Shown here: in pieces, positions 59,436 through 64,000 of the stretch | Layout of the letters: every line of letters begins with the position of its first letter | Position numbering within the stretch: position 1 is the stretch's first letter | From: Dolomedes plantarius | Taxonomy: Eukaryota > Arthropoda > Arachnida > Araneae > Dolomedidae | DNA length: 64,000 nt | Assembly: GCA_907164885.2 (NCBI GenBank) | Contig: OU015501.1 | Coordinates: 23,383,591 to 23,447,590 of the forward strand | Direction: 5' to 3' | Translations under genes and position numbers: made by a program | The notes under the pieces: generated by a model | Told to the model about the DNA's origin: nothing | Databases searched by the model: none | The model's input: only the letters and a program-made list of their open reading frames with translations

Positions 59436-60054
59436 CTAGCTGAAAACCCGCGCTTCGCTACGGAGTACATTCAAATTAAATACAACGGTCAATGTATGCA
59501 ATTAATGCCAAAATATATATATATATATATATATAAAAAATCGTAAGGGATATTTATTTTTTTTTTGGATAATATCCAATCGTCTGCTGCATTAGAAAGA
59601 AAAAGAATATCATCTTTGTCTATTTAGTTGTTATGCACGTGACGATAAATTTATTTAAAGTACCAGAAAAAGAAATCACGTGATCAACATTTAATAAATA
59701 AAATTCTAGAAATTAATCTTTAAAAATTCACCAAAAATCAGAAAATCAAGGTAAAGGTTCGAAAAAGATTTCATTTTGAAGGAATTTTTATGATCTTTCT
59801 CGTGATATAAATTTTATAACCCTCAATGTATTATTTTAAATGCAAACGTAAAAAAAGTTTAAAAAACAGCTTAAAAATTTAATTTTAAAAAATCTAAGAA
59901 TTTTTGAAAAATCTTTCTTTGAAGAATTATTAGAAGAATCGCCATGCAAAATTTCAGCCCTTTAGGTCCAGCGGTTTGGTCTGTGCGTTGTATGTCTGTC
60001 AGTTAGTCAGTCAGTGAATGAATGAGTCAGTTACGGAACTGTTTTATATATATA

Positions 60055-61359
60055 CAGGGTGGCTAATAAATACTGTGACAAATATCGAATCATTTAATTA
60101 CATACAGATAAAATAGAAAATGGAAAATACAACAATATTATGAACATTATACATGAAAGTTTACCATGAAATAATTTTACTCGAATCGACAGCCATCTTT
60201 ATCGATTACTAAAGATAATCTCTTACGCCACTGTCCTATTGCGGCACGAATCATTTTATGAGGTAATTTGTCCCATTCACTCCGTATGGAAGCTTTGCGG
60301 GAGTCCAAACTTCTGTGCTGCTTAGCATTTACTTTAGACTCTAAAATCCCCCAAATGCAATAGTCTAAAGGATTTAGATCTGGTGAAGAAGGTGGCCAAT
60401 CTTCTTGCTTGATAAACTTCGGGCAATTGGCATGGAGCCATTCCTGTGTTGTTTTGGATCGGTGGGACGGTGCAGAATCTTGCTGAAATATCCAATTCTA
60501 TTTGGGATACAATCTGTTAGCATGTGGTAATAAACGTGTAGCCAATACTTCCTGTTTGTAATATTCAGCATTGATTTTTACCCCTTTATCGATGAATTTC
60601 AGAGGCAGTTTTCCATTGTGTGACACTGCAGCCCAAACCATAACAGAATTCTTGTTCTGAAAGCATTTAACAGTTCGAAGATTTTCAGGTATATCCTCGA
60701 AGGTTGCTGAATATACAACATCATTTTTAGCATTATAACTTTGTTCTGTACAAAACAGCTTCTCATCAGAGAAAATTATTTTTTCAACACTTTTGCTACC
60801 GTGCCGGTTCAGCAATTTCTTACATCTTTGTAACCTTTTTACTATTTGTGCAGTAGTCAAACCTTGAACTTTTCTTTTGCGATAAGGGCGAAAACCCAGG
60901 TCTTCATTTATGATAAGTTGCATAGTTCTGCGACTGATGTTCTCTTCTGCAGCCATTTTATTTGCAGAACGTTGTGGATTTCTTCGTATCTTTTCACGAA
61001 TTCTTTTGATACGTTCTTTTGTACGAACAGTGCGTGAACGACCGGACCTTGGTCGATCTTTACAGCTATTGGTATACAATAATCGATTTATAGTCCTATA
61101 TATAAACGTCCTATTAAAACCAAGGCATTTTAATTGCTTAAATATTTTACCTGCAGAAAATCCGTGATCAAAAAGCTGTTTAACCATTAACCTTTTGGCT
61201 TCCATCTTTAAAAATATTCTACATGTTTTACTTTAAACAAAAATCGTCTGTGTTTACAAAAAGTTGCCAATCACACAAATAGATAGATAAATTGTTTTTC
61301 CAAATGATTAAAATTAACTCTTATTTTTTGGAGTGTTACAGTATTTATTAGCCACCCTG
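60055..61359 (-). mobile_element. DD37D mariner element, copy A
   Basis: 1305 bp, TA duplication at 60053-60054 and 61360-61361. TIR CAGGGTGGCTAATAAATACT on both ends (beyond 20 bp both read GT, then diverge). The transposase is on the minus strand. It is inserted in the 5' terminus of Helitron copy 5. Confidence 0.95.
60177..61205 (-). pseudogene. DD37D (maT-like) transposase, single nonsense, copy A
   Basis: A 342-codon frame with one internal TAG at codon 236 (where copy B has a lysine codon). The N-terminal HTH region is MEAKRLMVKQLFDHGFSAGK, the second HTH is RRNPQRSANKMAAEENISRR. Catalytic residues: D in IIFSDEKLF, D in WIFQQDSAP and D in SPDLNPLDYCIW. The last two are separated by 37 residues, the DD37D spacing of maT-type mariners. 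The stop truncates the protein just before the second aspartate. Apart from that it is open and 1029 nt long, the same as copy B. Confidence 0.9.
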
Positions 61360-61595
61360 TAGATGAGGCGGTTCATTTTATCTGGATCTTCGGGAGGAAG
61401 TAATTCCTTATTGTATTACATTTAGGAATCTATTGCCAAATTTATTTAATTCAATAATGAAATGAGTGATAACTCGAGAGTTATGCATAACTACAAATGT
61501 TGTCCGCACTGCATTCATATAACATGATGACAAAAAAAAAAATCGTGCATTATTTCACACATATTATAAAGTAATCGTATATAGACACGTTTAAA

Positions 61596-61821
61596 TAGGT
61601 AGGCTGGTAAGCTCCTCCGTGGGGTTTGCAGGTATGGAATGAGGGTACGAGCCCTCCAAATGTCGCTCCTGCGGTTGCCAGGTCTAATTTGAAATTGGAG
61701 TCAGGCAGAAATCGGACTCCAACCCCTTATGAAGCCAATAGCAAAGGCTAAAACCAGAGCCGCACCACCCTAGCCCTGCAAGGGGCATACCGTAGAGAGA
61801 GAGAGAGAGAGAGAGAGAGAG
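61596..61821 (+). repeat. SINE-like repeat ending in (GA)n
   Basis: GC-richer unit with GGTAGGCTGGTAAGCTCCTC and a B-box-like GGGTACGAGCCCTCC (61643-61657), a body with GGAGTCAGGCAGAAATCGG, and a pure (GA)n end (61794-61821). A Pol III origin is possible but weak. Only one copy was noticed here. Confidence 0.4.
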
Positions 61822-61908
61822 TAATTTTTAAATTTTTTTTAAAATTTAAATTCTTGATTTTGTACAATGTATATCCCCAAGAACTAATGCAATTTTTAAA
61901 CAGTTTTT

Positions 61909-61911
61909 ATT

Positions 61912-61946
<35 letters not shown>
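61909..61946. repeat. (TTTA)n microsatellite
   Basis: About nine TTTA units between the two mariner copies. Confidence 0.95.
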
Positions 61947-62183
61947 GTGTAACATGAAAAATCTCAATTTTGAAAGTTCGGTAGAGAAAGAGAGAAAACA
62001 GGGTGTATCAAGGAAATTATAAAAAAAAAGTATCATGAACTTAGTTAATTTTACTAAATTAAAGGCAATTAATGTCTTTGCGTCAAAAAATTGAGAGGAA
62101 CTTTCGAAGCTTTCATTCAAACACCCACGCTTAGAGTGTGGGAGTAACGGTCTCGATGAGTTCTAGAATTTTTATTAGTAATA

Positions 62184-63488
62184 CAGGGTGGCTAATAAAT
62201 ACTGTAACACTCCAAAAAATAAGAGTTAATTTTAATCGTTTGGAAAAACAATTTATCTATCTATTTGTGTGATTGGCAACTTTTTGTAAACGCAGACGAT
62301 TTTTGTTTAAAGTAAAACATGTAGAATATTTTTAAAGATGGAAGCCAAAAGGTTAATGGTTAAACAGCTTTTTGATCGCGGATTTTCTGCAGGTAAAATA
62401 TTTAAACAATTAAAATGCCTTGGTTTTAACAGGACGTTTATATATAGGACTATAAATCGATTATTGGATACCAATAGCTGTAAAGATCGACCAAGGTCCG
62501 GTGGTCCACGCACTGTTAGTACAAAAGAACGTATCAAAAGAATTCGTGAAAAGATACGAAGAAATCCACAACGTTCTGCAAATAAAATGGCTGCAGAAGA
62601 GAACATCAGTCGCAGAACTATGCAACTTATCATAAATGAAGACCTGGGTTTTCGCCCTTATCGCAAAAGAAAAGTTCAAGGTTTGACTACTGCACAAATA
62701 GTAAAAAGGTTACAAAGATGTAAGAAATTGCTGAACCGGCACGGTAGCAAAAGTGTTGAAAAAATAATTTTCTCTGATGAGAAGCTGTTTTGTACAGAAC
62801 AAAGTTATAATGCTAAAAATGATGTTGTATATTCAGCAACCTTCGAGGATATACCTGAAAATCTTCGAACTGTTAAACGCTTTCAGAACAAGAATTCTGT
62901 TATGGTTTGGGCTGCAGTGTCACACAATGGAAAACTGCTTCTGAAATTCATCGATAAAGGGGTAAAAATCAATGCTGAATATTAGAAACAGGAAGTATTG
63001 GCTACACGTTTATTACTACATGCTAACAGATTGTATCCCAAAAAGAATTGGATATTTCAGCAAGATTCTGCACCGTTCCACCGATCCAAAACAACACAGG
63101 AATGGCTCCATGCCAATTGCCCGAAGTTTATCAGGCAAGAAGATTGGCCACCTTCTTCACCAGATCTAAATCCTTTAGATTATTGCATTTGGGGGATTTT
63201 AGAGTCTAAAGTTAATGCTAAGCAGCACAGAAGTTTGGACTCCATCAAAGCTTCCATACGGAGTGAATGGGACAAATTACCTCATAAAATGATTCGTGCC
63301 GCAATAGGACAGTGGCGTAAGAGATTATCTTTAGTAATCGATAAAGATGGCGGTCGATTCGAGTAAAATTATTTCATGGTAAACTTTCATGTATAATGTT
63401 CATAATATTGTTGTATTTTCCATTTTCTATTTCATCTGTGTGTAATTAAATGATTCGATATTTGTCACAGTATTTATTAGCCACCCTG
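62184..63488 (+). mobile_element. DD37D mariner element, copy B
   Basis: 1305 bp, TA duplication at 62182-62183 and 63489-63490. It has the same TIRs and length as copy A, in opposite orientation and 824 bp away. The nucleotide sequence is nearly identical to copy A over the parts compared, implying recent activity of this family. Confidence 0.95.
62338..63366 (+). pseudogene. DD37D (maT-like) transposase, single nonsense, copy B
   Basis: A 342-codon frame broken only by a TAG at codon 216 (copy A has a tyrosine codon there). It retains both HTHs, the three catalytic aspartates (SDEKLF, FQQDSAPFH, SPDLNPLD) and the C-terminal KRLSLVIDKDGGRFE. It differs from copy A at a few residues (for example H/R at position 14, Y/D at 45, C/R and P/L further on). 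As it stands it cannot make full-length transposase. Confidence 0.9.
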
Positions 63489-63634
63489 TAGTGTGAAAGT
63501 GTTTTAAAGCATGTTATAAACACCATATCGTAGAATATTTTTCACTGTAAAGACAGTAAATGTAAGCAGTTCATAGAAAAATTTCGGAAAACCTGAATCA
63601 TTCAGTTTTTTTTTTAACTTCTAACTAACGTTAA

Positions 63635-64000
63635 CCCTTCAGCGGGCGCGCCAATTTTTGGAACACCAGCACGCGCGCGTGCACAAAGTGCAACGTCTCT
63701 TTCAACTTTGATTATTCCCTTTGTAATAGACTTTTTTTTTAAATTTAACATAACAATTCTGCGTTTTTTGACAAGATATAAAATGTTTATAATATTGAGA
63801 TAAATTTATAATTAAAGGCCAAAGAATGCAGGTACAATCGCCTTATTTCAAAACTGTCCGGTTTATTGGATCTAAGGACAACTTGCGAATGGATTCCTAT
63901 TATGTCCAAAAACCTAAAAAATAATGAGATTGTCTATCTTCGTGATATGCGGGATACCGTGTAATAGCTGCATATTTGATCGAGTACATGAACTCCTGCT
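63635..64000 (+). mobile_element. Possible piggyBac-like left end, cut by the window edge
   Basis: TTAA (63631-63634) is followed by CCCTTCAGCGGGCGCGCC, a CCC-starting end like piggyBac TIRs. Next come CCAATTTTTGG and a 14-bp perfect palindrome GCACGCGCGCGTGC (63669-63682), comparable in position to the palindromes in the piggyBac at 45407. The other end and any transposase would lie beyond 64000. Confidence 0.4.

Larger units (their letters stand above)
59436..61363 (-). mobile_element. Helitron-like element, copy 5, split by a mariner
   Basis: Starts with CTAG (59436-59439) directly after copy 4 and runs to 60054. There a DD37D mariner (60055-61359) interrupts the terminal TATATATA. The remaining TA (duplicated) and GA (the complement of the 5' TC) lie at 61360-61363, followed by T. 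The Helitron part is about 620 bp. It lacks a stretch near its 3' half, including most of the (AT)n. Confidence 0.8.

Noticed and set aside
61205..62338. Divergent promoter between the two mariners
   Set aside because: The gap is element ends, a SINE-like repeat and microsatellites; no evidence of host transcription.
62307..62697. Minus-strand frames over mariner copy B (and plus-strand frames at 60846-61167 over copy A)
   Set aside because: Antisense shadows of the transposase; the two copies give the same shadow because the sequences match.

Overview
This is nuclear DNA from an animal with an AT-rich, transposon-laden genome, most likely an arthropod. The only host gene I recognise is the 5' part of DIP2 (Disco-interacting protein 2), on the minus strand. 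Three coding exons join in phase: exon 1 at 27739-27925, exon 2 at 24893-24967 and exon 3 at 7651-7728. The spliced product reads ...SDSE / GDITQKGYEKKRAKLL / ...AQRRLTRN..RYHS, matching the start of arthropod DIP2. The gene continues past base 1, so bases 1-27738 are essentially DIP2 exons and introns, and intron 2 alone is about 17 kb. I recognise no host gene in 28-64 kb. No rRNA, functional tRNA or CRISPR is visible. An arthropod with a large genome (for example a chelicerate) would fit, but I cannot name the species.

Almost everything else is mobile DNA, and many elements can be bounded exactly by terminal repeats and target-site duplications (TSDs). DIP2 introns hold: a hAT element with a broken DUF4371-type transposase (1624-3950); a Tigger deletion derivative (4628-6201); hAT MITEs (8585-9259, 9530-9760, 17820-18317); a second hAT with a transposase C-terminus remnant and a nested GC-richer insert (11973-13881); a dead Tc1-like transposase (about 13905-14450); tRNA-derived SINEs; three Helitron-like copies head to tail (18617-20895); a second Tigger (21381-22494); and a decayed gene of an unnamed transposon-like family (about 23045-23950).

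The upstream region (28-64 kb) holds: a TTAA-flanked MITE family (31151-31569, 50031-50592); hAT MITEs, one nested in another (31862-32042; 33271-33477 inside 32805-33540); two abutting hAT elements sharing the octamer CTTTAGAG three times (41077-41799); an apparently intact piggyBac (45407-48611) inside a hAT MITE (45264-49068); a DD41D rosa-like mariner with one frameshift (52572-53869); two tandem Helitrons (58614-61363), one split at its terminus by a DD37D mariner (60055-61359); and a second, equally long inverted mariner copy (62184-63488). The last 370 bases may begin another piggyBac.

The elements form a readable nested history. The main candidates for follow-up are the alternative DIP2 start exon, the intact piggyBac with palindromic sub-terminal repeats, the shared-TSD hAT pair, the tandem Helitrons, and the inverted mariner pair whose two copies each carry a single, different nonsense codon.
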